This document shows positions 46,766-55,989 of a stretch of DNA of 64,000 bases, one piece after another. Numbering within the stretch: position 1 is the stretch's first letter; every line of letters begins with the position of its first letter. Made by a program: the position numbers and the translations under genes. Source of the DNA: Agarilytica rhodophyticola. GTDB lineage: Bacteria > Pseudomonadota > Gammaproteobacteria > Pseudomonadales > Cellvibrionaceae. The notes beneath the pieces are model-generated. The model was given only the letters and a program-made list of their open reading frames with translations, was not told where the DNA came from and searched no databases. The DNA is taken from positions 744,001 to 808,000 of the forward strand of contig NZ_CP020038.1 in the NCBI RefSeq assembly GCF_002157225.2. The letters run 5' to 3'.

Positions 46766-47252
46766 TATCATGTGTTTCAACTTCACAATGAGGTAATTAT
46801 ACAGTTTTGACAAAGAAAATTGGTTTTAGCTCTTATTTGTTGCTAAAAGTACCATGCGAAGCTAACTATTGATCGATTAACTAATAATAATGCCATATAC
46901 TTAGTATATATGGGCATAAAATACAACATGCCAGCTAAAGCTTGTCCTTGGATTAGCTATTTTTATTTGTTAGCGAACCTCCAGCCCTTGATATCTTGGC
47001 GATGATTAAGTATAGATCGTGCAGCAGGGCTGTTTGCTAGCTTGACTAGAAATTAAAGCTTAATTACATTAGCGGTATTTGCTTTTCATATTTGCAACTC
47101 CTTTAATATGGGTAGAAAATTGATATAGCGTATTATAAAAAAGGAACTTAAATAAAATAATGTCTACCAACGAATATGCTGGCAGTTTAATTTTTACGAT
47201 TTTGGACTGCCCATATTGTATCAGCCTTTTTTAAATTTTGGAGTATCATAAT
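46766..47252. other. Intergenic stretch with HrpL-like box
   Basis: A HrpL-like box lies at 47143-47170. A 24-codon frame at 47160 overlaps it and is not considered a gene. Nothing else was seen. Confidence 0.5.
47143..47170 (+). promoter_or_regulatory. HrpL-like box of the 119-residue protein gene
   Basis: GGAACT, 15 bases, CTACCAA. It ends 82 bases before the ATG at 47253. Its first hexamer matches GGAACC in five of six bases. Confidence 0.7.
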
Positions 47253-47612
47253 ATGAATATTACTGGACGCAAGAGCTATGGTAGCTATGTTGGTCACGAT
47301 TCCAGATTCCTCAATAGTGGTGTTGATAGTGGTATGAACAATAATTTTAAAAATATCGTTCGCGAACTTAAAAGGCTTACTGGTATTGCTGAGAAAGAAC
47401 TTGAAGAGCATTTGGACGAACTTTTAAGGATATCGACGTACACTGGTGATGAAATCCTCAATGTTGACTTTGGTGACATTGGAAAAAAAGAGAATATTTA
47501 TGAACAAATACAAAAAGCTATTGTAGATTCAGATGATGAAGGCAAGGAAATTATATACCTAATGGATAAAGGAATGAATTTTTTGAAAGAAGAAAAAAAC
47601 AACAAAATGTAG
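47253..47612 (+). CDS. Unassigned 119-residue T3SS-island protein (HrpV/HrpG position)
   Basis: The ATG at 47253 has GGAG nine bases upstream; a TTG at 47238 is too close. The protein is acidic, with a helical part (KNIVRELKRLTGIAEKELEE) and no signal. It follows the sctC-lipoprotein pair, like hrpV (a regulatory protein) in Pseudomonas syringae, but no motif confirms that. A HrpL-like box precedes it. Confidence 0.5.
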   Translation: MNITGRKSYGSYVGHDSRFLNSGVDSGMNNNFKNIVRELKRLTGIAEKELEEHLDELLRISTYTGDEILNVDFGDIGKKENIYEQIQKAIVDSDDEGKEIIYLMDKGMNFLKEEKNNKM

Positions 47613-47803
47613 TATGCGCTTATTATAACTGCTCTTTAGATTCATAGCTGACCTTTTCAGGACGAGGTTGAAGCGATGTTTGCTTTCTACTCAATGGAAA
47701 AGGGCTTGTCGAAAAACGATGTAAATACCCAGTTACCGTTTAATCTAGTTTTCTATTTAAAGGGTTAGGTGTCAGTTTTTTTTGAGAAGGTTAAAATCTA
47801 ACC

Positions 47804-47853
47804 ATTAAGTTCACTTTAATGCTAATCCTGTTATTTGCTAAAGTGAATTTAAT
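47804..47853. repeat. 15-base inverted repeat in the sctV upstream gap
   Basis: ATTAAGTTCACTTTA (47804-47818) pairs with TAAAGTGAATTTAAT (47839-47853) with one G-T wobble. It lies between the 119-residue protein gene and sctV and could be a terminator, operator or mobile remnant. There is no T tract. Confidence 0.5.
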
Positions 47854-48042
47854 GTTAGTGGTTATAGCTAGTTAAAAATTGGCTAAAAGTTGGTAAACCA
47901 AGTCCTCTGGTTTAATAATTTAGTTGATCCAAAAGTTTTTGCTAATTAAAGTCAATATTCGAGATTCTCCCTTTTGAAATTTACTATTCTTTTAATAGTA
48001 ATTCAATATTCCAAGATAATTCTAGAAACAACTATGTTTACT

Positions 48043-48070
48043 TGAACTATACATATAGTTCATTCACAAA
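48043..48070 (+). promoter_or_regulatory. HrpL-like box of sctV, overlapping an 18-base palindrome
   Basis: TGAACT, 15 bases, TCACAAA, ending 148 bases before sctV. The upstream half is part of the perfect palindrome GAACTATA-CA-TATAGTTC at 48044-48061. The palindrome could hold a repressor or activator that competes with sigma factor binding. Confidence 0.65.
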
Positions 48071-48218
48071 TAGTAATGACTCCATACTTCGTCAGGTGAT
48101 TATTCATCTCATACCGGTAACTTTAGGTAAGTAATTTGAGTCTTAAGCGCTTTCACTATAGTGCGTCTTAATTTAATAAAACCTATCTTTTTCAAAACAA
48201 AGCTTTAAGTGTGATTTT

Positions 48219-50306
48219 ATGAGTTTTTTAAACAAAATAGTCCAGCTTTTAGTCCATCGATCTGAAGTTATCGTCGCAGTATTTGTAGTCGGTATTATTT
48301 TTATGATGATCCTACCTATGCCCACAGGGTTGGTAGATGTACTTATTGCCTTAAACATAACAATATCCACAATACTCGTCGTCATGGTTATGTATATGCC
48401 TGGCCCCCTAGCTTTTTCAACATTCCCTGCTTTATTGCTAATTACTACCCTATTCAGGTTAGCATTATCTGTAACTACGACTCGTCTTATATTATTGCAA
48501 GGTGATGCAGGTAGTATCGTTGAAACATTTGGTAATTTTGTTGTTGGTGGTAACTTAGTAGTAGGCCTGGTTATTTTCTTGATTTTGATGATTGTGAATT
48601 TTCTTGTCATTACAAAAGGATCAGAACGTGTTGCAGAAGTCTCTGCTAGATTCACCCTAGATGCTATGCCGGGAAAACAAATGTCAATCGATAGTGACCT
48701 TAGGGCCGGTTTGCTTACTGCGCCCGAAGCCAAGCAAAAAAGGGCCGATCTAGGTAAAGAGAGTCAGTTGTTTGGAGCATTAGATGGAGCGATGAAATTT
48801 GTAAAAGGAGATGCGATTGCCGGTATCATTATTGTACTCGTTAATATAATTGGTGGTTTCTCTATTGGCGTTATGCAGCTAGGTTTGCCTGCTGGAGAAT
48901 CTATAAAACTATACTCGATACTAACTATTGGTGATGGTCTCGTAGCTCAGATACCAGCGTTGTTGATATCACTTACAGCCGGCATGCTTATTACACGAGT
49001 TAAAAAGGATGATTCTGAAGATTCAAACGTTGGTCAAGAATTGGCTATGCAACTTGGTAGTCAACCAAGAGCGCTAGCGCTAGCTGCAATAGTACTACTT
49101 GGATTCGGTATTATACCCGGAATGCCAACACTTGCCTTTTTCTTACTATCAGGAATTGTTGGTGGTATTGCCGCTTATCAGATGCTGGGAGCCAAAATGT
49201 TACCCAAGCAAGCAATTAATGCTGCTGGCACAGAAAATGAAAGTACTCCAGCCCTTCAAGCTGATAATGGGGAAACTGACATCAGAGAGTTTAATGTTTG
49301 TGAGAGAATGGCAATTGTTGTTGCTGAAGGTATGTCTAACGATGCCCATATACTTGAGATAGTAAGAAAGGTAAGGATATATAGGAATACTTACGTTGTT
49401 GATCGCGGCTTTATGTTCCCTACAATCATTGTTATCGAGAACAAGAATGTGCAGAATGATGAAATTCAATTTCGAGTTTATGATTCGGCTGTTATATCTG
49501 CGACGGCAAATATGAACTTCATCGCGGTAGATAATAATGATGTTAATAGTGAAAAATTAGAATCTCTAGGTCTTGAATATGAGCAAGGTAAAGCTTCACG
49601 GGAGGAAGAGAGCTTACTTTGGTTGCCTGTAGAAAATAAAGATCTTTTGAGAGAAAATGAAGTAGAGTTCAAAGATAATCTTGAAGTTGCCGCTGAAAAG
49701 ATTGGTACCGGTCTTCTTAAATATGGACATGAATTTATTGGTATTGAAGAAACTAATATAATATTGAAATGGAGCGATAATGAGTATCCAGAGTTAAATA
49801 AAGAGCTTGCACGAGTGTTACCAATATCGCGCTTCTCTGAAGTACTTCAAAATCTAGTGTCAGAAAACGTTTCTATAAGACCTATGAGAAAAATTATTGA
49901 AACTTTAGTCGATCAAGCTGCTGTAGAACGAGATATCGAAGTCCTGACCGAGTCGGTACGAGTGGTCTTATCTAGACAAATATGTCAAGAACTATCGCCG
50001 ATGAATACAATGCATGTTTGCTTGTTAAATACTGAAACAGAAGAGTTACTTAGAGGTGCAATTCGAAAAACTTCGACTGGCGGTTTTTTTTCCCTTTCCC
50101 AAGATGAGAGAGATGGTCTTCTTCAAAATCTAAAAGATCAATTGAGTAATGTTGAAAAAGACATTAAACCTGTTGTAATGGTTGTGGCTCAGGATCTTCG
50201 AAAATATTTAAGAGAATTTATTAAAAATGACTTTTTTAAAGTTCCGGTACTTTCGTATTCCGAAATGGTGCCAACAATTGATATTAAGCCTGTCGCTAGT
50301 ATTTAG
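48219..50306 (+). CDS. sctV: T3SS export gate protein SctV (HrcV)
   Basis: The 695-residue protein has seven to eight membrane helices in the first 330 residues, including the family region LLITTLFRLALSVTTTRLIL and the FHIPEP-type motif RFTLDAMPGKQMSID near 145-160. The cytoplasmic C-terminal domain (about 365-695) forms the ring that receives substrates and chaperones. It is preceded by a HrpL-like box and followed after 11 bases by the SET-domain gene. Confidence 0.96.
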   Translation: MSFLNKIVQLLVHRSEVIVAVFVVGIIFMMILPMPTGLVDVLIALNITISTILVVMVMYMPGPLAFSTFPALLLITTLFRLALSVTTTRLILLQGDAGSIVETFGNFVVGGNLVVGLVIFLILMIVNFLVITKGSERVAEVSARFTLDAMPGKQMSIDSDLRAGLLTAPEAKQKRADLGKESQLFGALDGAMKFVKGDAIAGIIIVLVNIIGGFSIGVMQLGLPAGESIKLYSILTIGDGLVAQIPALLISLTAGMLITRVKKDDSEDSNVGQELAMQLGSQPRALALAAIVLLGFGIIPGMPTLAFFLLSGIVGGIAAYQMLGAKMLPKQAINAAGTENESTPALQADNGETDIREFNVCERMAIVVAEGMSNDAHILEIVRKVRIYRNTYVVDRGFMFPTIIVIENKNVQNDEIQFRVYDSAVISATANMNFIAVDNNDVNSEKLESLGLEYEQGKASREEESLLWLPVENKDLLRENEVEFKDNLEVAAEKIGTGLLKYGHEFIGIEETNIILKWSDNEYPELNKELARVLPISRFSEVLQNLVSENVSIRPMRKIIETLVDQAAVERDIEVLTESVRVVLSRQICQELSPMNTMHVCLLNTETEELLRGAIRKTSTGGFFSLSQDERDGLLQNLKDQLSNVEKDIKPVVMVVAQDLRKYLREFIKNDFFKVPVLSYSEMVPTIDIKPVASI

Positions 50307-50317
50307 GTTGCCTTTTT

Positions 50318-51154
50318 GTGAATATCCCAGTTTCTATTGAAGGTAAATACTACGATGAAAATGATTTTATTGATATAATCAATAAAAAAAATCAGGCAGT
50401 TTATCATGGTAAGTCAGGTACTAAATGTTTTAAGGAGTATATTGAGCGAAATAAAGTTTCTTCATTTATGCGTGTCTTACTTTTCTACCTATACGATGTT
50501 ATAACACCTCAATCATTTAATGGTATAAATCACTGGCAGGGTAGGTTTAACAAATCCTTTTCTCAAGATAATAGTAATAAAAGAAGTGAAGATTTAAACA
50601 TACCTTCAGTTACAGAAGTTTACTTACAAGATATACTTGTAAGTAAACTTAATAGTTACTTATGTGGTAGAAAAAAAGTTAGTTGTAAAAACTATAAAGA
50701 GTATATTTATTCTTGTATAGCTGCGAATTATACTCCAAAACTAGATATTCGTTGGTCAGATGAATATGGCTGGGGGGTATATGCTCTAGAAAATATTTAC
50801 TCTTTCATGTTTCTTGGTTTGTATGTGGGCCAAGTTCAACAACTTTTATGGCTAAAGTTAATTGACATTATAAGAGGGTTTCACAACAAATATGAGCTAG
50901 CGTTCTGCTACAATGAAATCTTTGCAATTAATGGAGAAAAAAAAGGTAACTATACACGTTTTATCAATCATGATACTAATGGTGGCAAGAAAATCTCCAC
51001 ATTTTCGTTACAAATAGCAGATAACGGAGAAATTGGCATACCCCATAGAGGCTTCATTGCGAATGTGCCAAAAGATAAAAACTCTCACATAGTTTTTGCT
51101 AAAGATGAGCAACTATTATGGGATTATGGGAAATACTATAAGTTAAACCTATAA
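50318..51154 (+). CDS. SET-domain protein (putative lysine methyltransferase), T3SS operon cargo
   Basis: The 278-residue protein has three SET motifs. GWGVYALENI at about 151-160 matches the first SET motif and is followed by FLGLYVGQV, which resembles the EYxGE strand. NYTRFINHD at 211-219 matches the RFINHS motif. LLWDYGKYY at 266-274 matches the ELxxDYG motif. The N-terminal 130 residues are of unknown fold. There is no post-SET Cys cluster. T3SS and type IV secreted SET proteins that modify host chromatin are known in Chlamydia, Burkholderia and Legionella. Direct placement 11 bases after sctV suggests co-expression. It may be an effector or a bacterial-protein modifier. Confidence 0.6.
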   Translation: MNIPVSIEGKYYDENDFIDIINKKNQAVYHGKSGTKCFKEYIERNKVSSFMRVLLFYLYDVITPQSFNGINHWQGRFNKSFSQDNSNKRSEDLNIPSVTEVYLQDILVSKLNSYLCGRKKVSCKNYKEYIYSCIAANYTPKLDIRWSDEYGWGVYALENIYSFMFLGLYVGQVQQLLWLKLIDIIRGFHNKYELAFCYNEIFAINGEKKGNYTRFINHDTNGGKKISTFSLQIADNGEIGIPHRGFIANVPKDKNSHIVFAKDEQLLWDYGKYYKLNL

Positions 51155-51352
51155 GATATACCTAATAATAGGATAGTGTAGCTGCTATAGTAAAAGCATT
51201 TTTATGAAAGTCTAGAAACTACCTCAGAGATTATAGCTATCTAGTTGCCAAGTTAAGAGCAAGTTTATTTGGCGCCTTACGTATTTTATTTGGCGCCAAG
51301 GTAGTAATGAAGGAAAGCGGTAATGGTTAAACTAAAGTAGATAATCCATTTA

Positions 51353-52408
51353 TTAAAACCGAGCATATTCGGATTCTTTCCTTGTTTCTTGCTCCATATA
51401 AGACAAAAAAGCCTTAATTCCTTCGTGCCTTTTTTCTTCATCACTCCAAAGGGATGTGGGTAAACGACTAAGTAGTGGGTATAAGACATTTAAAAACATT
51501 AGTCGTGATTTTTTATCTGGTTCAACATAGTCACTCACGATACTCTTGATTTCACTATGGTATATATCGTCACCAGTTAGGTCTAATAATGATCGTGCTA
51601 GGCCAACCGGTTTTGCTTCTAAAATTTCAATATGACGCTTTAAATTTAACATGGCATCGTCACAGAAATTTAATAATGATTTAACACCTGTTGCCGCATT
51701 TAACCTTTCATAGATATCTCTTAAATACTCAACTTCTGTTGATGGATGATCTGCGTCTATATCTTGGGCTATAGAACGGATGTATGCGTCAACGCTTTCT
51801 GGAAATTCATCCTCATCAAAAGCGTCGAGTAGGCTTAAGAAAATAGATCTAACTCCCTTGCGTCGACCATTATTTCTAGAAAGTGCTTTACGCATCTTTC
51901 TCGCACTATTTCTATTTGGAAAATACTTTGAAACTACCGGTGCTACATTAAATGATGCTTGAATTTGGCTTATATTATCTTTTAGGAAAAAACTCTCTCG
52001 AGATTGTATAAGCTTTTTGGCAGGATCTTTCGCTTCGTTTCCGGCTCTTTTTAGCGCCAACCAAACAACTGCGGCTTCGTCTTCGCTTTGGCCTTCTATC
52101 CATTTATCTAGACCACCATTTTTCCCTACGGCAGACATAATTTGCTGAAATTTTTTCTCAACACTATCCTGCTCATCAAGCATCTTTGAATATTTCTGTA
52201 TGTTGGTGATCCGGTTAATACTTTTCACCAGCAATCTTTTTTGAGTGGCATCACTACTACTAGATTTCTCCTTTTTAGAAGAATCTTTTACTTCGCTCAT
52301 TTTGAAAGAAGCTTCTTCCATATTATTAGCGGCGTTAGTACTTAATGCCTTTGCCATAGTCAGCTTGGGCACTGTTGGTGGTGGAATATAATTATTAATT
52401 CGGTTCAT
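51353..52408 (-). CDS. sctW: T3SS gatekeeper SctW (HrpJ/YopN/InvE family)
   Basis: The 351-residue helical protein has a Ser/Lys-rich N-terminus (about 45-60, likely chaperone or secretion signal) and helical repeats as in HrpJ/YopN/InvE. SctW orders secretion of translocators before effectors. It starts nine bases after the second sigma gene stop, with which it shares an operon. In Pseudomonas syringae hrpJ and hrpL are also neighbours. Confidence 0.8.
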   Translation of the reverse strand: MNRINNYIPPPTVPKLTMAKALSTNAANNMEEASFKMSEVKDSSKKEKSSSSDATQKRLLVKSINRITNIQKYSKMLDEQDSVEKKFQQIMSAVGKNGGLDKWIEGQSEDEAAVVWLALKRAGNEAKDPAKKLIQSRESFFLKDNISQIQASFNVAPVVSKYFPNRNSARKMRKALSRNNGRRKGVRSIFLSLLDAFDEDEFPESVDAYIRSIAQDIDADHPSTEVEYLRDIYERLNAATGVKSLLNFCDDAMLNLKRHIEILEAKPVGLARSLLDLTGDDIYHSEIKSIVSDYVEPDKKSRLMFLNVLYPLLSRLPTSLWSDEEKRHEGIKAFLSYMEQETRKESEYARF

Positions 52409-52417
52409 AAAAAACGC

Positions 52418-52981
52418 CTAAGCTTTTAATTCTTGTCGGAGTATCTTTCGTGCATTAGCCATACGTGATCGGATTGTCCCTAAAGGCACGTTGAACTGAT
52501 CGGCGGTGTCTTGGTAGCTTTTTCCTTCAACAACTAATGAATTAAATACCCCCTGCATTTTTTCAGGAAGTGCCTCATATCTGTCACACACATTATCTAT
52601 TAATTCATTACACTCGATGATATCAGCCGGGTCTTGAACTCTTTGAGAAGATATCCCGTTATCGCTTGATAGGTAATCTATACTTTCCGAATATTCTTCC
52701 GAAAAAACACTTAGATCCTTTTCTTGGCGTTTTATGCTGTTTCTAATTATGTTGTATGCGATACCGCACAGCCAAGTTTTAGCTTGAGAGTCCCCTCTGA
52801 AATTATGGTAGGATCTGATGGCTTCTAACAACGTTGCCTGCATGAAGTCATCTATATCACATTTGTTTTTAGCTCTCTTTGAAATAAATCTGCGCAAGTA
52901 GACGCTGCTGTTTTTTATGACACTATCTATACTTTCTTTCTTTTCTGGCTGTTCAAGTTTTTCTAAAGTGTTTGAAGTCAT
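52418..52981 (-). CDS. ECF sigma factor, HrpL-like (second copy)
   Basis: The ATG at 52981 has GGAA seven bases upstream; the longer frame to 53029 would add 16 residues that the third copy lacks. Region 2 (DDFMQATLLEAIRSYHNFRG and TWLCGIAYNIIRNSIKR) and region 4 (SYQDTADQFNVPLGTIRSRM) are close to those of the third copy at 62525. A HrpL-like box at 53014-53042 points at it. It is transcribed with sctW. Confidence 0.88.
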   Translation of the reverse strand: MTSNTLEKLEQPEKKESIDSVIKNSSVYLRRFISKRAKNKCDIDDFMQATLLEAIRSYHNFRGDSQAKTWLCGIAYNIIRNSIKRQEKDLSVFSEEYSESIDYLSSDNGISSQRVQDPADIIECNELIDNVCDRYEALPEKMQGVFNSLVVEGKSYQDTADQFNVPLGTIRSRMANARKILRQELKA

Positions 52982-53013
52982 AATATTTCCAACTCTTTTT
53001 TGCATTATAAATA

Positions 53014-53042
53014 TGGGTGCTAGAGGCAATTGCCTTTGTTCA
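53014..53042 (-). promoter_or_regulatory. HrpL-like box of second sigma gene, spanning a palindrome
   Basis: On the minus strand TGAACA is followed after 16 bases by GCACCCA, 33 bases before the ATG at 52981. The spacer contains the perfect 12-base palindrome AGGCAATTGCCT (53024-53035), a possible operator. The second half has one mismatch to CCACNNA. Confidence 0.5.
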
Positions 53043-53392
53043 TTAGAGAATTATATGAATGCTGAAAAGTAAACGTACATCACATATTGATGGGGCAATA
53101 CTCAAATTTGAACCATATGAATATCATGCTTTTTTAAGGCTTTTTCTGTATCACTTGGTATTTTTTTATTACCAATTTTTAGTGTATCGACGAGCTTTAT
53201 TTGGTCATAAATTTATTTTATTCATGTTAATTAAATATACTATCATCGATGAAAATAATAGTGAAAAATGTAGGCTAACTTAGTCCTTATTTAATTTTGA
53301 TGTAGCCTGAAAACAAAATTGTTCATTTAATTTTTCTATTTTTATACTAACTTAACAAATCTTATCAATTGTCCTAGTGCACAGTTTTATTC

Positions 53393-53405
53393 GTTCGTAA
53401 CGAAC
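53393..53405. repeat. Palindrome overlapping the sctD box
   Basis: GTTCG-TAA-CGAAC is a perfect inverted repeat whose right arm is the first five bases of the sctD HrpL-like box. Like the sctV box it could be an operator overlapping the promoter. Confidence 0.55.
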
Positions 53406-53428
53406 AATTCTCCTTTTTGCACCACTTA
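53401..53428 (+). promoter_or_regulatory. HrpL-like box of the sctD-sctU operon
   Basis: CGAACA, 15 bases, CCACTTA. The second half matches CCACNNA fully. It lies 208 bases upstream of sctD and probably drives the whole sctD-sctU run. Confidence 0.65.
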
Positions 53429-53636
53429 AAAGTAGCACTGTATATCAAGGTGAGAAGTAGATTTTAAGCATTATAATTAGAGGTAGGATGATTAACAGAC
53501 TATTAATACTGTGAATATTAGGCTTAAGCATCTATGTATAAAGCTATTTCTAGATTGTCTATGATGTTTTTTATATATTTTGATCAAACTTCTCCTAATT
53601 CCCACTAAATACTAAGTAGATTTACTAGGTTTAACT

Positions 53637-54569
53637 ATGAAAGAGTTACGTATTCTCAATGGTTTAAGTAGAGGGTCTGCTTTTCCTTTAGACGAGGATA
53701 AGATCTCTCTCGGAGCTTCACTGGACGCGGATATATTTATCTCCGATCCAGGTATATATGAAAGGCATGCGATATTTTCGATAGATCCAGAAGGCCAAGA
53801 AGTGGGATACCGCGTCGATCTATTTAATGAAGACGCATCAGAAAGTATAGCCGAAACGATCAGTCTAAATGTGCCGTATGAGATCGCAGGTATATGGGTA
53901 TGTATTGCTGAGGAAGATACTCCTTGGAATATGCAGCTTCCAGAAGCACCAGTAGATGAAATCGAAGAAGATCAAAGCCATATTGATATACCTGAAGTTA
54001 CTGCCAAAAATAAATCGAGGCCTAAGATTCCAATTATACCGATAATTTTTGTTTCTACTATCTTCACTTTGAGCTTCAAAATGCTTGCATTCGCAAATAT
54101 AGATGATGTGAATAGCGATAAAGAAAACTTGAATGAAAATAATTTCACTGAAGAAACTACATATTCCACGCATGTAAAACGTGATGGCAACGATAAGTTA
54201 CTCATAAAGAAATTTAAGAGTATGCTAATGGAGCGAGAACTTAAAGGGCTTGTTTTAAAGCCTGAAGCAAAAAAATGGATTGTATCGGGGAGCATTACCG
54301 AGATTAATAAAAATAAACTCAACCGTATGATAAAGCGTTTTGAAGCTGAAAATAAGTTCTCCTTTACTATCGAAGATAACACAAATTTTGTGTCCAAAAC
54401 ACTCCCATTTAAACTGACGCGTATAGTTTCGGGTCCCTATGGACACGTTATTACTGATACCGGAGAGAGACTGTCTGTCGGTGGTACTATCGATGGTTAT
54501 ACATTAAAGAGTGTGGGTAGAAAGAAAGTTGTATTTCAAGGCAAAAACACAATTGAATTAGTGTGGTAA
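53637..54569 (+). CDS. sctD: T3SS inner-membrane ring protein SctD (HrpQ)
   Basis: SctD makes the outer ring in the inner membrane. The 310-residue protein has an N-terminal forkhead-associated-like domain (about 1-95: SLGASLDADIFISDPGIYERH), a membrane helix at about 131-148, and a periplasmic part with ring-building motifs (about 180-310). HrpQ of Pseudomonas is about 330 residues long, so the length agrees. The stop overlaps the approach to sctN by two bases. Confidence 0.85.
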   Translation: MKELRILNGLSRGSAFPLDEDKISLGASLDADIFISDPGIYERHAIFSIDPEGQEVGYRVDLFNEDASESIAETISLNVPYEIAGIWVCIAEEDTPWNMQLPEAPVDEIEEDQSHIDIPEVTAKNKSRPKIPIIPIIFVSTIFTLSFKMLAFANIDDVNSDKENLNENNFTEETTYSTHVKRDGNDKLLIKKFKSMLMERELKGLVLKPEAKKWIVSGSITEINKNKLNRMIKRFEAENKFSFTIEDNTNFVSKTLPFKLTRIVSGPYGHVITDTGERLSVGGTIDGYTLKSVGRKKVVFQGKNTIELVW

Positions 54570-54571
54570 AA

Positions 54572-55942
54572 ATGAACTATGAGCAATTAGGTGATCGTTG
54601 TTTAGAGTGGAATAAAAAGGTACTAGGGAAAGTAGAAAGTATACAAAAAGTTAATGTCTGTGGAAAAGTAAAAAGGGTTGTTGGGACACTTATTGAGGCA
54701 AAAATTCCTGCCACTAAAATAGGTGAATTATGTGAAATCTCTGCTGATAAAGATAACGGTAAGATTGTACTTGCAGAAGTAATTGGTTTTTCAGAAGATG
54801 CGGTTATTTTATCTGCACTCACTCGTTTAGAAGACTTATACTACGACTGTGATGTGAAACCACTTGGAAGTAAGCATAGTATCATCGTTGATGAAAACAC
54901 TATGGGAATGGTGCTAGATGGTATGGGTAGAGACCTCAGAACCGGTTCTGGGGGAATATTCTGTAGTGGGGAAATTGATGATGATTTGCCTATTACGCCT
55001 GTTATGTCAGAGGCAGTAGCGGCGACGGAAAAGCCTAGGATTACGGATGTTCTGACAACTGGGGTCAAATCACTTGATACATTTATCACCTTTGGTGAAG
55101 GACAACGTATCGGTTTATTTGCCGGTGCAGGTTGTGGTAAAACAACTTTATTGGCTTCGATTGCAAGGGGTTGCAGTGCTGACTATGTCGTCTTTGCACT
55201 TGTTGGAGAGCGTGGCCGGGAGTTAAAAGAGTTTCTTGATCACGAATTAGACCCTGAGCTTCTGAAACGAACAATTCTTGTTTGTTCAACGTCAGATAGA
55301 AGTTCTATGGAGCGATCCAGGGCTGCGTTTACTGCAACAGCTATTGCAGAGACTTTGAGAGATCAAGGGAAAAAGGTATTGCTCTTAATCGATTCTCTTA
55401 CCCGTTTTGCCCGGGCACAGCGTGAAATTGGGTTAGCATCTGGAGAGCCTCCCGCAAAAGGTGGCTTCCCGCCATCAGTATATACGATGTTGCCTAAACT
55501 TATTGAGCGAGCAGGGAAAACAACTAAAGGTTCAATCACAGCGATTTATACGATACTTCTCGAAGGGGACTCTATGTCTGATGACCCTGTCGCAGATGAA
55601 GCTAAGTCATTACTCGATGGCCATATCGTTCTATCACGAGACCTCGCAGAAAAAGGACATTATCCAGCTGTTAACGTGTTAATGAGTCTAAGTCGAGTAA
55701 TGGATAATATTGTCGATCCTTCACAATCAAAATTAGCCCGCCATGCTCGTATGCTTATGGCAAAGCATAAAGATCTAGAATTACTCATTCGCTTAGGTGA
55801 ATATCAACCCGGCGAAGATCCCCTTTCTGATGAAGCCGTACAAAAAACTCCTGAAATTATGGAATTTTTGAAACAAGGCACAAAAGAGCAATATAGTTTG
55901 CAAGAATCAGTGACCAATCTCGAACAAATCATCACTAAATAA
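54572..55942 (+). CDS. sctN: T3SS ATPase SctN (HrcN)
   Basis: SctN unfolds substrates and detaches chaperones. From the ATG at 54572 it has 456 residues. The P-loop GAGCGKTT lies at 185-192, Walker B at LLLIDSLTRFARAQREIG near 270-287, and the catalytic Glu region ALVGERGRELKEF near 209-221. An ATG at 54572 follows the sctD stop directly; a GTG at 54563 would add three residues and overlap it. Confidence 0.96.
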   Translation: MNYEQLGDRCLEWNKKVLGKVESIQKVNVCGKVKRVVGTLIEAKIPATKIGELCEISADKDNGKIVLAEVIGFSEDAVILSALTRLEDLYYDCDVKPLGSKHSIIVDENTMGMVLDGMGRDLRTGSGGIFCSGEIDDDLPITPVMSEAVAATEKPRITDVLTTGVKSLDTFITFGEGQRIGLFAGAGCGKTTLLASIARGCSADYVVFALVGERGRELKEFLDHELDPELLKRTILVCSTSDRSSMERSRAAFTATAIAETLRDQGKKVLLLIDSLTRFARAQREIGLASGEPPAKGGFPPSVYTMLPKLIERAGKTTKGSITAIYTILLEGDSMSDDPVADEAKSLLDGHIVLSRDLAEKGHYPAVNVLMSLSRVMDNIVDPSQSKLARHARMLMAKHKDLELLIRLGEYQPGEDPLSDEAVQKTPEIMEFLKQGTKEQYSLQESVTNLEQIITK

Positions 55943-55989
55943 ACTCATCCTGTTAATTACATTATCTTTTAGATATTTACCAATAGGCT

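Larger units (their letters stand above)
47613..48218. other. Intergenic stretch with hairpin, box and palindrome
   Basis: It holds the stem-loop at 47804-47853 and the box plus palindrome at 48043-48070. A weak 30-codon frame starts near 47675. It separates a small T3SS gene from sctV. Confidence 0.6.
53043..53636. other. Intergenic stretch between divergent T3SS operons
   Basis: It holds the sctD box at 53401-53428 and an inverted repeat at 53393-53405. A 74-codon frame at 53059 lacks a ribosome binding site and is very hydrophobic and unlike any gene, so it is not called. Nothing else was seen. Confidence 0.5.

Noticed and set aside
47160-47234. 24-codon frame after AAGGAAC
   Set aside because: The apparent ribosome binding site is part of the HrpL-like box, and the peptide is not recognisable.
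47675-47767. 30-codon frame (MFAFYSMEKGLSKN start) preceded by GAGG
   Set aside because: Too short and alone to support; could be a real small gene but only proteomics would show it.
53059-53283. 74-codon plus-strand frame between the second sigma gene and sctD
   Set aside because: No ribosome binding site, extremely aromatic composition and AT-rich surroundings suggest a chance frame.
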